DNA of 64,000 nt, taken from NCBI RefSeq assembly GCF_041146795.1, contig NC_135187.1, positions 16,754,556 through 16,818,555 on the forward strand, given 5' to 3'. The notes under the pieces were generated by a model. The model saw only the letters and a program-made list of their open reading frames with translations, was not told the DNA's origin and did no database searches. The DNA is from Maylandia zebra (taxonomy: Eukaryota; Chordata; Actinopteri; Cichliformes; Cichlidae). This document shows, piece after piece, positions 23,330-41,459 of the stretch. Position 1 is the stretch's first letter, and each line of letters begins with the position of its first letter. A program made the position numbers and the translations under genes.

Positions 23330-25159
23330 TCATAACAGCTTCATGGTAAACCTCCCCGTTTCCATATAGCTGCTTGTCCCTCCATTACTGCTCGACATGG
23401 CGCTTCGTGGCACATACGCGATTGTGGCTGTGTGTTTTATCTGACCTTTGCCCTTACTCCAGAAGAACATGAAAATGAAACAAACACTCACAGAGCTGAA
23501 AAACGAGAGAAACCCTATGGTTGCTGCTATCAGTAGGGTCTTTACATCAAAATTGAGTTTCTGATTTCCGTTCACACCTGGAGCAGCAGATGGAAAGGCA
23601 GACCAACCTTTAAGACGAAATGGTTTCTTAGAAGATGATGGAAAGGTTTGGACATGAAGGCTAATGGGCAGGCTGTCGTTTCCCGCTGCGTTTGATGCCA
23701 CACAGAGATACTTGCCACTATCTTGAGGCTGAGCATAGCGAACCTCCAGCGAGCCATTGGACAGAGCTCGTACTCTGCCGATGGGTGATAAAGATCTTAG
23801 CTGTGGGTTTAGCCATCTGACAGATGGCAGAGGGTCACCTTCGGCACTGCAGTGAAACACCACTGTGTGTCCCTGATCTACTTTCAACACCTGAGCTTTG
23901 CGGTTAAGAATTCGAGGTGGCCGACAGGTAAGCAAATCCGGCAGCTCAACCTCAGGGAAATCCAGAAAATTCCAGCCCTGCAGCTGGACTGAGGTAATGC
24001 AAGTTGGCGGACTTTCACCAAAGTCCATGTATAGTCGCCTTTGCACCACCCAAAGCAAACGGCAGTCACATGCCAGTGGGTTGTTATCAAGCCCCAGAGT
24101 TCTTAGGGTGTCCACTGAATAAAAAGCTCCAACCTCAAGTGTGGTAAGACGGTTTCTGGATGCATTCAGCAATCTGAAGTGGGCCAAACCCCTGAATGCT
24201 CCGATTTCAATCCTAAGCAGCGATCCCCCAACAAGATGTAACTCTTGGAGCCGGAGCAAGTCTCCGAGAAGGTTTGCATGAATGTAGGTGATGGGGTTAA
24301 AAGAAAGGTCAAGGTATACGAGATATACAAGGTGATGTAAGGGGATGTAGGGGAAGGCACTTAGGTTGCCGTGTTTAATGGTTAGTGATGTGAGGTTTAA
24401 GCCAAAGAGACTGTTCCCTGACAGACTCTCCAGCCAGGGGCAATGAGAAATGACAAGTTCCTTTAGGTGGACTAGGTGGCGGAAAGAGTAGTTTGGCAGC
24501 GTAGTGAGGCCCAGTCGGTGAAAACTAAGGCTTCTCAGCACGCTAAGTTGTGTGAGCGCTTCCATTGGCATAGCAGTAAGGTTGCAGCCATCAAGGTGCA
24601 GCTCCTGCAGACTGATTAGTCCTGTAAAAGCTTGATGAGAGACATAAACCAAGTCATTATCTGCAGCTTTCATGAACCGCAGGGAAGTTAATTCACTGAA
24701 AGTAAAGTCGAGGAAAACAAGAAGCTGATTGCTGCTTACATCCAGTAACTGGAGGTTTGTTAAGCCAGCAAACGCTCCCACTGGGATAATCTTCAGGTGA
24801 TTGCGACAAAGGCGCAGAGTTCTCAGACTCTGCAAGCCAAGAAAGGCTTCCACTTCAATTATTACCAAAAGATTGTCACTTAAATCCAAGTCCGACAGCT
24901 GTGTCAACGTGTGGAACTGCTGACGCACCAAAGTCTTAAGCGTGTTGTGGGTTAAGTTTAGCAGCCTGGCTTCCTGTGAGAGACCATCAGGAACTCTGGT
25001 AAGTTGGCCACCAGAGCAGTTGACTTCCAGCACCGTAGCATTACAGTGGCAGGATGGCGGACACAGCCAACGCGTCTCAGATGTCAGTGCCACCCCTGCT
25101 GCCAACAGGTAGAGAGCTCCCCAGCACAGCCGTTGGTGGACGGCGCTCCTCTCGAACAT
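23330..25159 (-). CDS. lingo4: LINGO4-like LRR and Ig domain transmembrane protein
   Basis: One uninterrupted coding exon, typical of LINGO genes. A splice acceptor (cacacag|GTCACC) ends at 25168, so the start is most likely the ATG at 25159 (MFERSAVHQR, 609 aa) rather than the in-frame ATG at 25177, which would lie in the intron. Order of parts: signal peptide (about 10-28), LRR N-cap CPPSCHC (about 33-50), some eleven leucine-rich repeats (about 55-355), LRR C-cap with NPLACDCRLLW (about 362-415), one I-set Ig domain (about 416-505, cysteines in VVFHCSAEGDP and GKYLCVASN), a single membrane segment (about 542-566) followed by the family hallmark FWSKGKG, and a 40-residue cytoplasmic tail ending FTMKLL. 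Human LINGO4 has 593 aa. LINGO proteins are neuronal cell-surface proteins; LINGO1 is a Nogo-receptor partner, and LINGO4's role is less clear. Assignment to LINGO4 rests on sequence and on the vps72 neighbour. A teleost a/b paralogue label cannot be given. Confidence 0.92.
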   Translation of the reverse strand: MFERSAVHQRLCWGALYLLAAGVALTSETRWLCPPSCHCNATVLEVNCSGGQLTRVPDGLSQEARLLNLTHNTLKTLVRQQFHTLTQLSDLDLSDNLLVIIEVEAFLGLQSLRTLRLCRNHLKIIPVGAFAGLTNLQLLDVSSNQLLVFLDFTFSELTSLRFMKAADNDLVYVSHQAFTGLISLQELHLDGCNLTAMPMEALTQLSVLRSLSFHRLGLTTLPNYSFRHLVHLKELVISHCPWLESLSGNSLFGLNLTSLTIKHGNLSAFPYIPLHHLVYLVYLDLSFNPITYIHANLLGDLLRLQELHLVGGSLLRIEIGAFRGLAHFRLLNASRNRLTTLEVGAFYSVDTLRTLGLDNNPLACDCRLLWVVQRRLYMDFGESPPTCITSVQLQGWNFLDFPEVELPDLLTCRPPRILNRKAQVLKVDQGHTVVFHCSAEGDPLPSVRWLNPQLRSLSPIGRVRALSNGSLEVRYAQPQDSGKYLCVASNAAGNDSLPISLHVQTFPSSSKKPFRLKGWSAFPSAAPGVNGNQKLNFDVKTLLIAATIGFLSFFSSVSVCFIFMFFWSKGKGQIKHTATIAYVPRSAMSSSNGGTSSYMETGRFTMKLL

Positions 25160-25933
25160 CTGGTGACCTGTGTGCACGAGTGAGGGGATAGATAAAGTGA
25201 ATCACAGGTGAAAGGAGTCACGGGTCTTTCTGTATACATTTCTTTACTCGTAAATGATTATTTTTGTATCACCACTGCCAGTTAGGAATAGAGCAAAGAG
25301 GAATTGGGTGTCAACTTGTCAGATGGATGGTGGCAGAGATCCATTGATGGGGTTAAATTAACTTTATCTAATGCCTGTCTGACTTTAAATCTGTTTAAAC
25401 TCTACATACAATACACTTTAATTTACAAAACCTGTTTAACACAAGCGATGAATGTGGCAGATGTTAATTTGATCCTCATTCTTTGATTTACTCTCTAAAG
25501 CTCCCGAGGCCCTTTGAGATCTATGTGCCTGGAGAATTTACACCAACAAGGAAAGTATTAAAGTGCCCCACTTCAGTGGAAGGAGACAAAGCTTCCCCAC
25601 TCTCATAATTCCATGGCTAAAAGATTTAACGTTGTTCCTACACAACATTAAGTATAGTGTCAGGCGGGCTCCAACAGTTTTTGTGTTTTTGTTGTTTGTG
25701 TGTGTGTGTGTTTTTAATAAAACTTGATATTCAGCTCTTTCTCTGCTCATCTCCATTCCAGCTCCCTCTCTAGAAGATTAACTAAATGGCTCTAATTAGG
25801 ATAAACAGCAAATGTGAATATTTGATTCAGTCACGATGCTGAAAGAAGCCACTTATCCTCAGTTAAGTGGCAATATGGTTGCCAAGCACTTATTAATTTG
25901 CTTGTCTAAGCGTTTTAGACACCACCACCGTCT

Positions 25934-25951
25934 CCCCCCCCCCCCCCCCCC
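25934..25951. repeat. poly-C tract
   Basis: About 18 consecutive C bases, followed by TT and a further C5 run. Confidence 0.9.
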
Positions 25952-28882
25952 TTCCCCCAAATATGAAGAGAACACAATTAATACGATTTGTGGTCTTCTA
26001 TGGGAAAAATGATCTCTCCTGCATGATCATGCATTTTGACTAGATAAGCCAAAAAAGATGAATGTGGAGAAAAAGATTTATAATTTTAAATCCAAGCCAT
26101 AATAACATTAAACAAAGACCTTTAATGTATATAGAAAAATAACAATTTCTTACACGTGGCAAAAGTTTGTTGAATCATAACTAAACCCACTATTTAATAA
26201 TGTGATCCTTTTGCTTGACAAACAGGAGGTGTATATGGAAACAGCTCGTACCCCTGAAGCCTTGTAAGGTGATATTTTGTCGTTTATTTCACACAAGATT
26301 TAAAAATATACCTTACAGGACCTCATGTGTTCTGATAGAGTTTCCTTTATTTGTAGACCTACAAATATTGGGAAATGTGCTTTTGACTGACTTTAAGTGT
26401 TAATAATTTCAGCTCATATAATACCTTTCATTCATCAGTTTCATCATTTTTCTCCTTTATCCTCACTGATGTGACATTTAAGCCAGATTCACATCTGAAG
26501 TGCTCTCCAAAATCATCCGTCTGAAACCTCGACACCTGAGCGATTCACTGAGGGAGGCTGGGAGTTGAAAATTTGAGCTCATTATTTTGTTACAGTTCTC
26601 AAAGCTCAGGGACAAACCTCCACACTGTGGATTAGTTTAAGAAACACATTCCCCTCTAATGTGAACAACCAACGACAAAATAAAGATATTAAATTAAGAT
26701 TTTAACTTCTCGGTGAACCGATACTGCAGTTCATTCAACAGAATCCATCTCTGTATGAGATTATCGCTTCACCGCTTCTCCTTTATCTGTTGAGTGTTAC
26801 CAGACAAAAGTTGCATCACGCTGACCTGAATTGCCCCTTCCAGGTTGCTCGTGCAAAAGCACGGTGCACCTCTCCTCTAAGAGGCTGCAGTCCTGTGGAT
26901 AATTTTATTTCAGCTTCAAAGCTCTACTCGGAATAAATTACACCCAGAAAAACAAGAGCAGATTGCACGCTCACTGTTTTTGTTTGATTTTTGTGGATAG
27001 AGGGAGAAAGAGTAAACCGGCACCACATGAGGCATCACGTACGAGAGTTATCTGTAGTTCCTCGGTTACATGCCTCTCTGGGCAAGATTATAATGTGAGA
27101 GTAGCACATACTCCCTGGCCAGTATTACAATGACTATTTTAGATTTTTAAATTATTATTATTGTTATTATTGTGCACATTCTTCAGTTTCTACAAATGAT
27201 GGAACTCATTTAAGGTTTATTATTTACAAAGATTGTAAAGAAGGACTGGTGAAAGCTGATTAGAAGGTGGCTGTACTTTACGTCAGTGTCTTTTTAATTT
27301 TTTTTGGCAAAGGTTTAGTAAAGTTCAGAGCTGCTGAATTATGGATCACAAATAATTCTGATTATTTATAATTTTCTTTAAGATGTTTGTAACAGAAAGT
27401 CTCGCAAAGCTTTCACAAAACACAGAAAATACAATAGTCTGCTGTGCAAAGGTTGTCAATCAGACATTACATAATTGAAGACAGTAGCAAACATAGTGCC
27501 AGTAGTTATGGAAAACAAAGGTCATGATCTTATTATTCCTAGAACTGTGATCACATAACAGAGACATGCATGACTGGAAGGACGCCTATTACAGCTACTA
27601 AAATTTTTTCAATCTCAAATCATCATAAGCTCGTTTTATGTATTTTTATTTTACTTTGCCACATCCGCCAGTAGGTGGCGGAAAAAGCAAAAGCATTTCG
27701 GTGCCTAGAGGAAACACTGTCCACAGGCTTGGTGCATAAGTATTGCCAAGGTAGTGTCTTAATGTGTTGCCAGTAAACACATAATGGTGGCTCTGTGGCT
27801 GAACATGTGAACATGTAAACAGTTGTATTCCTGTTAAACTTTGGTTGCACGTCGGTAAATACGACGAACGTTGCAGCTCATCAGAAAATGTGCTGTTTGG
27901 ATTCCCAAGAGCACGAGAAAGAGAGAGAGATAAAAAAAGCAACACCTTCAAGTGTGAAGCCACCCTCTGTTTTGGCAGCTCGGCTCACACGTTGTTGTGC
28001 TGAGCTGCACAGAGCGTGGCACATGTAAGAGAAGAGATGGTGTGAAAGAAAGAACGATGTCCATTATGTTTGTGACATCTCTCACAAAAGTGACTGCAGA
28101 TAAGAAAGTACTCGTATGTGCTGGACCTAAAAAGGTTCATTTGCCGCACTGATTTTCACATTCCTGCTGATTCTGATCCTGATTTTACTCTTGTCATCTT
28201 TGCTTTCTTAGAATTTCCTCAGTCATTTTCCACATGATACATCCATATAAAAACGCCACAGTGGAGTGCATGCATCTACTTTTCAGGTAATTTTACATCA
28301 GCACTGGTGTCTGCGTGGATCTTGGGAGCGGAGTCTGATTGCTGGTGGTGACGGCAGCTCCCGGTGGCATTGAATCACGGAGGAGTACTCCTCCTGAATT
28401 CCTCTGGGAGGGCACATGCTTGAGACTGAGAATAGTTTACAGGTGTGCCTTGGCAGTTTAAAAAACTCAGGATGGTGGTGCAAAAAAGGGAGTTGCAGTA
28501 GTTTGTAAAGAAATCAAAGGAAAAGCAAGCAGCCAACTCACCTTCTCTTCAGACTGATGGGTTCATCATTGTAATAGCTCCATTTTTACATGCAAATGAC
28601 TTTTCTTGTGCTCTTTGTTCTTTTTTTTATTGTTCTGTTTTATATTGTTCTACTTTTATACCAATAGAAGAAAACAGAACTAAAAAAAACCCAAAGTAGA
28701 TGTGCCAGTCTCTCAGTTCCTCCTTACGTCAGTGCTGATCAAAAATCCAATCCAAATGTACCAAGAAACTTCCCGGAGCAATCAAACACATCACCAAAAA
28801 AAAAAGCTTCATGCTCCCATTCCTCAAACTGAAACTCTGAGGGAAGCGCGATGCAGTAGCTCAGTCCTCCTGTTGTTCCGCT

Positions 28883-28896
28883 GTCCTCATGGCAAC
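28883..28896. promoter_or_regulatory. RFX X-box motif
   Basis: gtcctcatggcaac fits the X-box consensus RYYVYYATRRYHRC at all 14 positions. It lies 3.7 kb upstream of lingo4 on a locally GC-richer patch (28840-29000). Function not shown. Confidence 0.3.
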
Positions 28897-31769
28897 AACA
28901 ACCTGGCTGCGGACACGCGGGCGCTTGGTGCATGCTGGGGGATTATATGCACTAGCTCCTGGACTCCATCCAACACAGTGCACTGGATGACGGGAGGCAG
29001 GCACAGGTCAGCCAAATGCAGAGATTTATGTGTAACACCAGATGGGGATGAATTTCAGCACTCACACTTGGAAATAAAGGAATATCTTTTTAACTCTTTT
29101 GCCCCATCGGAGGCTTCTTAAAAGTTTGATTAAGACATTAACCACAAGTTCCTCTGTGGTTGTAACACTGTGGCTGTTCATCCAGTTTAAAACTAATGTA
29201 AGACTCCTGAAAAAGGAGGGACATTAGGAAAGGTGGGATTTCTAACAGTTGATTGGTCAAGGTCCATGAGACGGTGTAATGACCATGCTTTCTTTTCCAC
29301 ATCAGACTCAGTTTGCCCACAGCTGTTCCCTGTATCACACTATATCATTCTAGCAGGTGGGAAATGTAAATGTACAGCTTAGTATTAAAATTTAATGCAA
29401 GTTTGACTCAAAAACTCAGCAAATCAACCAAACCTTGTATGGCCACTCTTAGAAAATCAGGTTTATTGTAACAAGCAGGACTGTAACTGCTGCTGTTACT
29501 AAACTGCAACCTTGAGCTTTGTCTTTTAAGTTGTTGTCTTGACAACTGGAGACAATTTTGTATGTTAATGTAAAGCGGGAAAAGCAGGCCTTTCAAAGAA
29601 AGCAGGCTACAAAAGTATGAATAAGGTGCCCATTCATGTAATTTCCCATTCATTCATACAGTGGACTGATGTTTGCGTGCTGCTTCGAACACAAGGATTA
29701 TTTTTTTTCCTCACATGTGGAGCTAAAGCCATGAGGCACAATGTTGTTTCTGTGAGGCAGCAGTGCTACTTGTTACATACCGTGGTGGCAATACTTAACC
29801 GAGGTTTTCATTTTCCTTAAATTCCAATTAAAATCTAAGAGTAAAATTTAAATTTTAATGTTTTTTTCTGGTATTTGACTTAGTTCAGAACGTCTCGTGA
29901 TATTACAGCTTAAAATCCAGAAGAAACTGTGTAACTGTTTATCTCTCACTGCCTTTTATGTTTATGTTGGCCAATTTTTTGGCCTTAGAATATGTAGAAA
30001 AAACTAGTTCAATTTTATTTTTGATTTTTGGTGAGACTTTGAATCGAAAGTCAAAGGTCTGTGTTTTTATTTCCATACATTGCTTGCTTGTATGTCAGTA
30101 AAGATTGTCATCTTGAATGTTTCATTGATCAAGTTCCCACATTAAGTGTTTCCTAATTCAGTTATTTTATTTATTACTTGACCTCCAATAATTATCCCAG
30201 GGGGTATATAAGTCGTTTTTTGAAGTAACCCGTGTAGGGTTAGAGAAGTGTTTAGTGTGATCTGGAACAACAGAGTCATTTCTGTTTATAAGTGTGGTAG
30301 AAGCTAAATTTTGGGACCAGGCGGGAAAGTACGAAGAACTAGTGTAGCAATATCATCATCACAGTAAACAACTGTTTCATGTCCAAAACAGAAAAAGCTC
30401 TGCAGAGACTTTAAGCAGCTAAATGCATTTATTGAACCAATAATTAAGACTAATCGACACTTGCATGGTTAGATTTAATAAACTAATTATAGTCTCACTA
30501 TAATTATAAAAATCCTGTTTTTCAATGGTCGGTTCAATTACATAACAAGCTGTTCTGCATTGTTTAGGAGGGGCTAGACTGAAAATGAGAAGTGACACAG
30601 GTTCCCGAGCAGCCAGAGAAGCAGATTCAAAATTATTATCATTATTTGGTGTTAACTATTAGAGGTGGACTATAACATGTTCCCTGATTTAAACTTGCTA
30701 AAGAGGCAAGATGATTCGACTGTTTTCCTTTCCCTTCTGTAACTGAATAAATCTCCTTTAATCGACTGTAAACTGGGAAAACATAACAGGTGTAAATGAT
30801 TTTCTGCATTTTGAGTTTTAGTTGCTAACAGCCACCTACGCTGCCCTCACTCTTAATTGTACTTTGCAAAGAACTTGCTGAAATTTGAAAGCACTCCCGC
30901 CGGATTCAGCGAAAGCCAACAAAACGATCAGGTGTTTGAGTCGGGGGTTGAATTCCCTCTCCGCTCAGCTGCATGATTGTGAGATGTAATGATGCAAAAC
31001 ATGCACAATCACCAACGAAGAAGAGCTTGTGCTGAGTCAGGAACTTACCATCTGCTACCTTAAGGAACCTGCATTCATCAGCAAATCTCCGTCCAACCGG
31101 GCATTCAGGAAGAGGCCGGATCAGAGATGGAGACCAAAAATAGCAAAGGCCACCTCAGATCTCCACGTTGCATAATGTCCTTCTGTCCAGTTCTCTTCAT
31201 ATAGTTTCGTCATTGCAGCTCTCCGCTGTGCAGACCGCTGCCATGCCTTTGGGTTTTTACAATATTGTACAGAAAGCTGACAGGAAATGAGAGCGAAGAC
31301 GGCTAAAAACTTGGTGACCAGCAGATCACGGTATATAGCCACAGTCTCCAAACCACTAATCCCTCTTCTCTTGGTTTACTATCCACTTATTCACGTTGCA
31401 GTCGATGATGATCAGCTCACATCTGTTCTTTACATTCTGATCCGTTTGTCTTCTTAAGAGGATTTTGTGGCACGCTATTTATTTACCAACAAATGTACAA
31501 TCATCAACAGCATCAGCTCGCATCTGCTAATAACACTTTAATTGGTCAATGCACAAAAATAAGCAGAGCACACTAACATATAAAAAAAATTCTATGTGGA
31601 TTTTTTTCCTTTTTATGTTTGTTTTAAATTGTGGTCTCACATTGACCCTTTTTGCATCTCTGAAAATGCACTTAAAATGCCTCTTAGGCAGTGGACACCT
31701 TAGACCCAAGAACCATGAAAAACATATCTATAATGTGTTGTTCAAGATGTAATAAGGACTAAATGTGTT

Positions 31770-31965
31770 TGTGGCTCAGGAGGCAGAAAGAGGCAGTCTT
31801 CTACTAATCTGAAGGTTTGATCCTTGGCTCTTCTCGTCTATATGTCGAAGTGTGCTCGATGTTGTACCCTGGGCTGCCTATATAAAAGTGTGTGTATGAA
31901 TCTTAAACAAGGTGGTTAGGTATAGAAAAAAATGATGATGGATGAATGTGGGTGTGACTGGGTGA
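31770..31965 (+). mobile_element. tRNA-derived SINE
   Basis: The head 'gtggctcaggaggcagaaag' resembles a tRNA-like A-box region. The Pol III B box is seen as ggtttgatcc (31814-31823). The body (cgaagtgtgctcgatgttgt) and the 'gtgtgtatgaatc' tail match a common fish tRNA-SINE layout. It is diverged and non-coding. Confidence 0.65.
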
Positions 31966-33120
31966 ATGAAGCAATTCAGTAATTTACTTTTTCTTGTATG
32001 GCTTCTGGACATTCAAAAGTCAGCAACAGGATCACCTCACAGAAGAAGCATAAGCAGCCTGAAATGGAGAAGCTCAGGTTGGGTGGGTTGCAAAGTGTCT
32101 TGCAGAGGCAACTACTTGCAAGCTAAAATGGATCAAACAGCATGCCCCATGAGATCTGACAGCAGGATGTGCAGCAGGGAATTCACTGATCGGCTGATCC
32201 ATCAGTCTTTCTTGCTGGGATTGATTCCCCAACCTGTCAGAGCTAAGAATCCACAGCTTTATTTACATACAACTTTACCAAGTACACTCAAGAAGTAAAT
32301 ACAACAAGCATGAGAGGAAAAGGAGAACCTGTCATCTTCTTGCGGTTATTTGTGGTAGTCTTACAACTCTTCTCTCTTTTGTATCCCAGTAGTTGTTAGA
32401 AAAAGTCACATTTTAGATGAATGGCTGCTGCATGTCAGAGTAGAGAAGCTGCTCCTCTGCACTGAAAGGACCAGTATACTTTTTGGAGACCCGCACAGAT
32501 ACAACACAGACCACATCAGATTGAATGACTGGATCATGGTGCATCCGGTGGTTGTTTCCACTTGTATACAAAAACAAGACGTGAGGAAGTTCACGTCAAA
32601 TTCAAGAATAAAAGAAAAACATTTGAACAAGAATGATCAAGAGTTCTGGCTTGACGTTCAAAACAAGATTCCAGAAAGAAAGAGCATTTTTTAATACGCC
32701 TCTTTTAGTTTTCTACAAATCCACAGCATGTTTGAAGGCAAAGAGCCCTGATGATTAAACTGCAGCTTTCAAAACAGACTCGCTCTGACCCTGTGTAATT
32801 CGATTTAAATTAGCATCATTAGGCAGTAAATCTGGATTTTGCTTTTGGTTGTGGCAGAATAATAAATTAAGCTCATGTGCCCTTTTCTCATTTCAGCTAA
32901 CAGCTACAGTACGTCAAAATATGATTCAAAGTCGTGATTAATTATAAAAAAATCTCCCTGAACTACAAAATCAGTTTCATTTCTATCAGTTTATTCTGAA
33001 ACGTTTTCATTTCGCACGTATTTCCCTCCACACGCAGGGGTATTTTCATCATTTAACTTTCACCATGTGCAACTCTCATACGGGAAGCCTAGTTTGTGTG
33101 GTTGCAGCTGGTCGTAAATT

Positions 33121-33259
33121 ACATTCACATGACGAGGCAGTGAGCAGATGCATAAAAGCTCGCATCAGGAAATAAAACTTCCTCTTTTTAGGCGTGAAGA
33201 TCTAAGCGTGCTCAAACCGGGTGAACTTGTCTTTCTGGGCGAAGTCATTCTGCAACAAG
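33121..33259 (+). promoter_or_regulatory. promoter and non-coding first exon of first cathepsin gene
   Basis: A TATA-like ataaaag lies at 33152-33158. About 100 bases further, a good donor (AACAAG|GTGAGTGT, exon end 33259) lies 1.16 kb before the acceptor that precedes the cathepsin ATG. I infer a start site near 33180 and a short 5' UTR exon. Confidence 0.5.
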
Positions 33260-33550
33260 GTGAGTGTGACTCTTTTCTTTTTACACGTCTTGTTAAATTA
33301 ATGGCTTGTTTAAGGTTATGGATGTAAGCGAATAATCATATGGTGTCGGAAAAGATTTACTGAGAAAGAAGCTGGGAGATTACAGTAAGAGATTACGGCT
33401 TGAACTTCTCTGTTTTGCGATGGAGTAATCTTCAGACGTCTGCTCTGTAGATGAGAATCATGTTTACAGGCTCTTCTGCTTTTGTTTACAGACTGTTTCA
33501 TTGCAAATGCAGTGTTGTGGTTTTGTGCACTGAATGCTAATCATGCTTAA

Positions 33551-33864
33551 CCCTTTCACGCATAGTGGTTACTACAGTGGACAGCTATTCAAAGGCTGAT
33601 TTCTTGTATTTGTGTCAGTGTTGATGGTATACTTGCACATAAAGCACTACATCGGGCACTGATGTGCCACTCCTTACCCTGCCACCCACTGGTCGTTTAA
33701 TGCTACTATAGATGTATGACATGTTTCATTGTAATTTTTGTTTTCTCACCCTTTCATGCATGAATTATGACAACCTCAATCAGGATTTTTAGTCATCTTT
33801 TCATGCCTAAAGATGCCTAAAAATCCTGATTGAGGTTGTCATAATTCATGTATGAAAGAGTTAC
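33551..33864. mobile_element. MITE with long hairpin, piggyBac-like ends
   Basis: The segment begins after TTAA with ccctttcacgcata and ends with tgtatgaaagag, an imperfect inverted pair. CCC..TTAA-type ends suggest a piggyBac-related non-autonomous element. Its right half is dominated by a 41-bp inverted repeat (33751-33791 with 33818-33858). No transposase. Confidence 0.4.
33751..33858. repeat. 41-bp near-perfect inverted repeat
   Basis: The arms at 33751-33791 and 33818-33858 are reverse complements except for one base, with a 26-base spacer. In RNA this would form a long hairpin inside the first intron of the cathepsin gene. Confidence 0.9.
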
Positions 33865-34224
33865 TATGTTTGCGTGACCATTTTCAGGCTCAGTGGTGAC
33901 GGAAACCTGGAGTTTATCATTCTGTGTTTGAGTTGTATACATTCCCGCACTGTTTATACTGGGACTCTCTTGTAGAGTTTTGTAAACCTGAGCCGAGATC
34001 TTCTCAGAGCTCCAACTTTTCACATCTTTCAGTTTAAAGGAAAATACTTTTACTGCATTATTCCTAAACATTATCATTATCAACATTTTTAGACCAAAAG
34101 TAACCTCAGGTGCACACCAAATCACAGAAAGTTAGATACTGAAATTTCAAAATGCAATCCAAGTTGCCTAAGTTGAAGGCAGCAAGCTTTTGTTGTTCAA
34201 ATTTAGATCATGAGGAAATGATTG

Positions 34225-34350
34225 AGAGGGGGTAGGGCTAAATAAGTATATACTTTTGCCTACTCCTTTTCAAACAACTGCATGGAATGATATTATGAAA
34301 TGTTGGTGAATCTATATGTTTGAAATAAAAATAAACTGAACTGAACTGAA
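34225..34350 (+). mobile_element. LINE 3' end fragment
   Basis: 'tatacttttgcctactcctt' and 'gtttgaaataaaaataaact' followed by a short GAACT tandem tail match the 3' terminus of a common fish LINE. It ends about 70 bases before the first coding exon of the cathepsin gene. Confidence 0.55.
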
Positions 34351-34418
34351 CTACTGAAGTGATTAGCTGATTAAACAAGGATTACATCTGCTTTTCTTTT
34401 TTCCCCTTCCTTTTCAGT

Positions 34419-38247
<3,829 letters not shown>

Positions 38248-38288
38248 AAATATGGCCCACTAACTCAACTTAGTTTATTTAAATTATT

Positions 38289-38294
38289 ATTAAA
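38289..38294 (+). terminator. candidate polyadenylation signal, first cathepsin
   Basis: ATTAAA 42 bases after the stop codon, followed by a T/GT-rich stretch (38310-38325), the normal layout of a vertebrate cleavage site. Confidence 0.5.
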
Positions 38295-38299
38295 GACCA

Positions 38300-39690
38300 G
38301 TCAGTGTCACTGTGTTTTATTTCACATCACCGCTAAAGATGCTTAAAGTCCAACCAACTGAAATAACTTTTCATCTGATAAAAAAAAAAACAATATCACT
38401 GTACTTTAAATGTCTGACTACATACTCACACATGTCTGAGACTGAAATACTTCAGCTCTCATTCAGTAGTGTTGTTTCTACATTGTACTCTATGTATTTA
38501 TTTACTTTCTGCATGTTAAACCTCACAGATTTAATAATAGTGACAATGACAAGTGAAAAAATTGAAAGATTCATAACATTTTGTGCCATGTAAAATTACT
38601 TTATGCACATTCGCTTATTTGTACATTTCTAAGCACAAATTTACACTCAAGAACAATAAAGATTTTGTCAACTGATCAGTTTTAATTAAAGTTGGAAGTA
38701 GAAGTAGTACTAAAGTAGAATTTTGGGGTATCTGAACTTTGCTTGACTATTTTTTTTCCTGAAAACTTATTGCTTTTACTCCCTGCATTTGTTAATCAAA
38801 TAAGGACTGCTCGGTGTTATCTTTTAAACTGGAAATGTGAAGCTTAGATGTAAGCCCACATGCTTTTAAATCAGTACGTGGCTGGTGCACAGTATACAGA
38901 CAGCATGAACGGTATACAGTCAGTGTAGAGAACGGGCATCAGCCAGGACAACTCATGAAACATCTGCTCACATCTGGTTGAATTCAGGTGTGTACATCTG
39001 CAAAGAGCAGCTAGTCAGCTGATCACAGCCTGTACTTTAAAGAAAATCTACTGAAGTTCTCAGTAAAAAGTGAGTTGTGATTCTCTTCCCCACACTGAGC
39101 CATTACAACTGATTTTAGTTCCCCCACCCTTTGATTCCACTTTAACCTCAGACTGGACTCCTTTTCCCATTTAGAGGCAAAGAAAACGGAGCTTTTTTTT
39201 TCTTCTTTTTCTCTCATCCTGTTCTACATAAATGATTCAAGCTGTTATTATCAAGCTGATATTATTTTATCGTTACATTAATACATTAATATAGCACAAT
39301 GTTCAGTAAGCTTGTATAAAAATAGCCAGTAAAAATCTCCTCCAACGAACTACTTCTTATTTTTAGTACATTTCAGAGCCGATACTTTTTCCACTTTCAG
39401 TTCAGTGAAAGGTTGAATCACTACTTTAACTTTTACTGGAGTATTTTTCAACACTAGTGCACTGTGGCCACAAAGGGATGGACATGGCAGGCATTCACTG
39501 CTTTTTACCAAGTACCTGAGTAAATCAGTGAATGCAGGTTTGATGGTTTTTTTTCAAGTTTGTCAAATAATCTGAACTGCATACAATTTATGTGGATGGC
39601 TCATATGACAGCCCCTCTCAGTGCTAACATACTTCAGCTGACTTTAAATGTAAATTGATACCACCTGTAAACTCTGCTGCTGCAGTCCAC
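38300..39690. other. spacer between the two cathepsin genes
   Basis: AT-rich and non-coding. A weak TATA-like cttaaaag at 39690-39697 may serve the second gene. Nothing else recognised. Confidence 0.4.
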
Positions 39691-39774
39691 TTAAAAGCAG
39701 GAGCCACACTGCAGGCTGTTTGCTTTGTCACACCGTGGTTGGAACCCGTCTTCTTCTTTTCCCAGATTCTGAAA

Positions 39775-41406
<1,632 letters not shown>

Positions 41407-41441
41407 GTTGGGTCTTTGTTTTATATTTTGTTTTTTGTTTA

Positions 41442-41447
41442 AATAAA
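41442..41447 (+). terminator. polyadenylation signal, ctss
   Basis: AATAAA 35 bases after the stop codon, giving a very short 3' UTR. Confidence 0.6.
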
Positions 41448-41459
41448 CTGGATCACTGA

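Larger units (their letters stand above)
25168..33120. other. gene-poor interval between lingo4 and the cathepsins
   Basis: About 8 kb with no supported coding exon. It probably contains the lingo4 5' UTR exon(s) and promoter. Visible items are a C18 run (25934-25951), an X-box at 28883-28896 and a SINE near 31770. The longer open frames (27646-27963 minus, 28702-29121 plus) show no domain and no family resemblance. Confidence 0.5.

Noticed and set aside
25160-25177. Upstream ATG adding six residues to LINGO4
   Set aside because: A splice acceptor (CACACAG) ends at 25168, so the upstream ATG most likely lies in the intron; the ATG at 25159 is preferred.
27646-27963. 105-residue minus frame with a signal-peptide-like start
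   Set aside because: The hydrophobic start comes from a CTCT-type run (27916-27930); the rest has no domain or cysteine pattern.
28702-29121. 139-residue plus frame
   Set aside because: No domain, no signal of conservation, mixed composition, no splice or promoter context; it ends in ordinary intergenic DNA.
31121-31351. 76-residue minus frame
   Set aside because: Ends in WRSEVAFAIFGLHL without a known domain; no flanking splice sites that would make it an exon.
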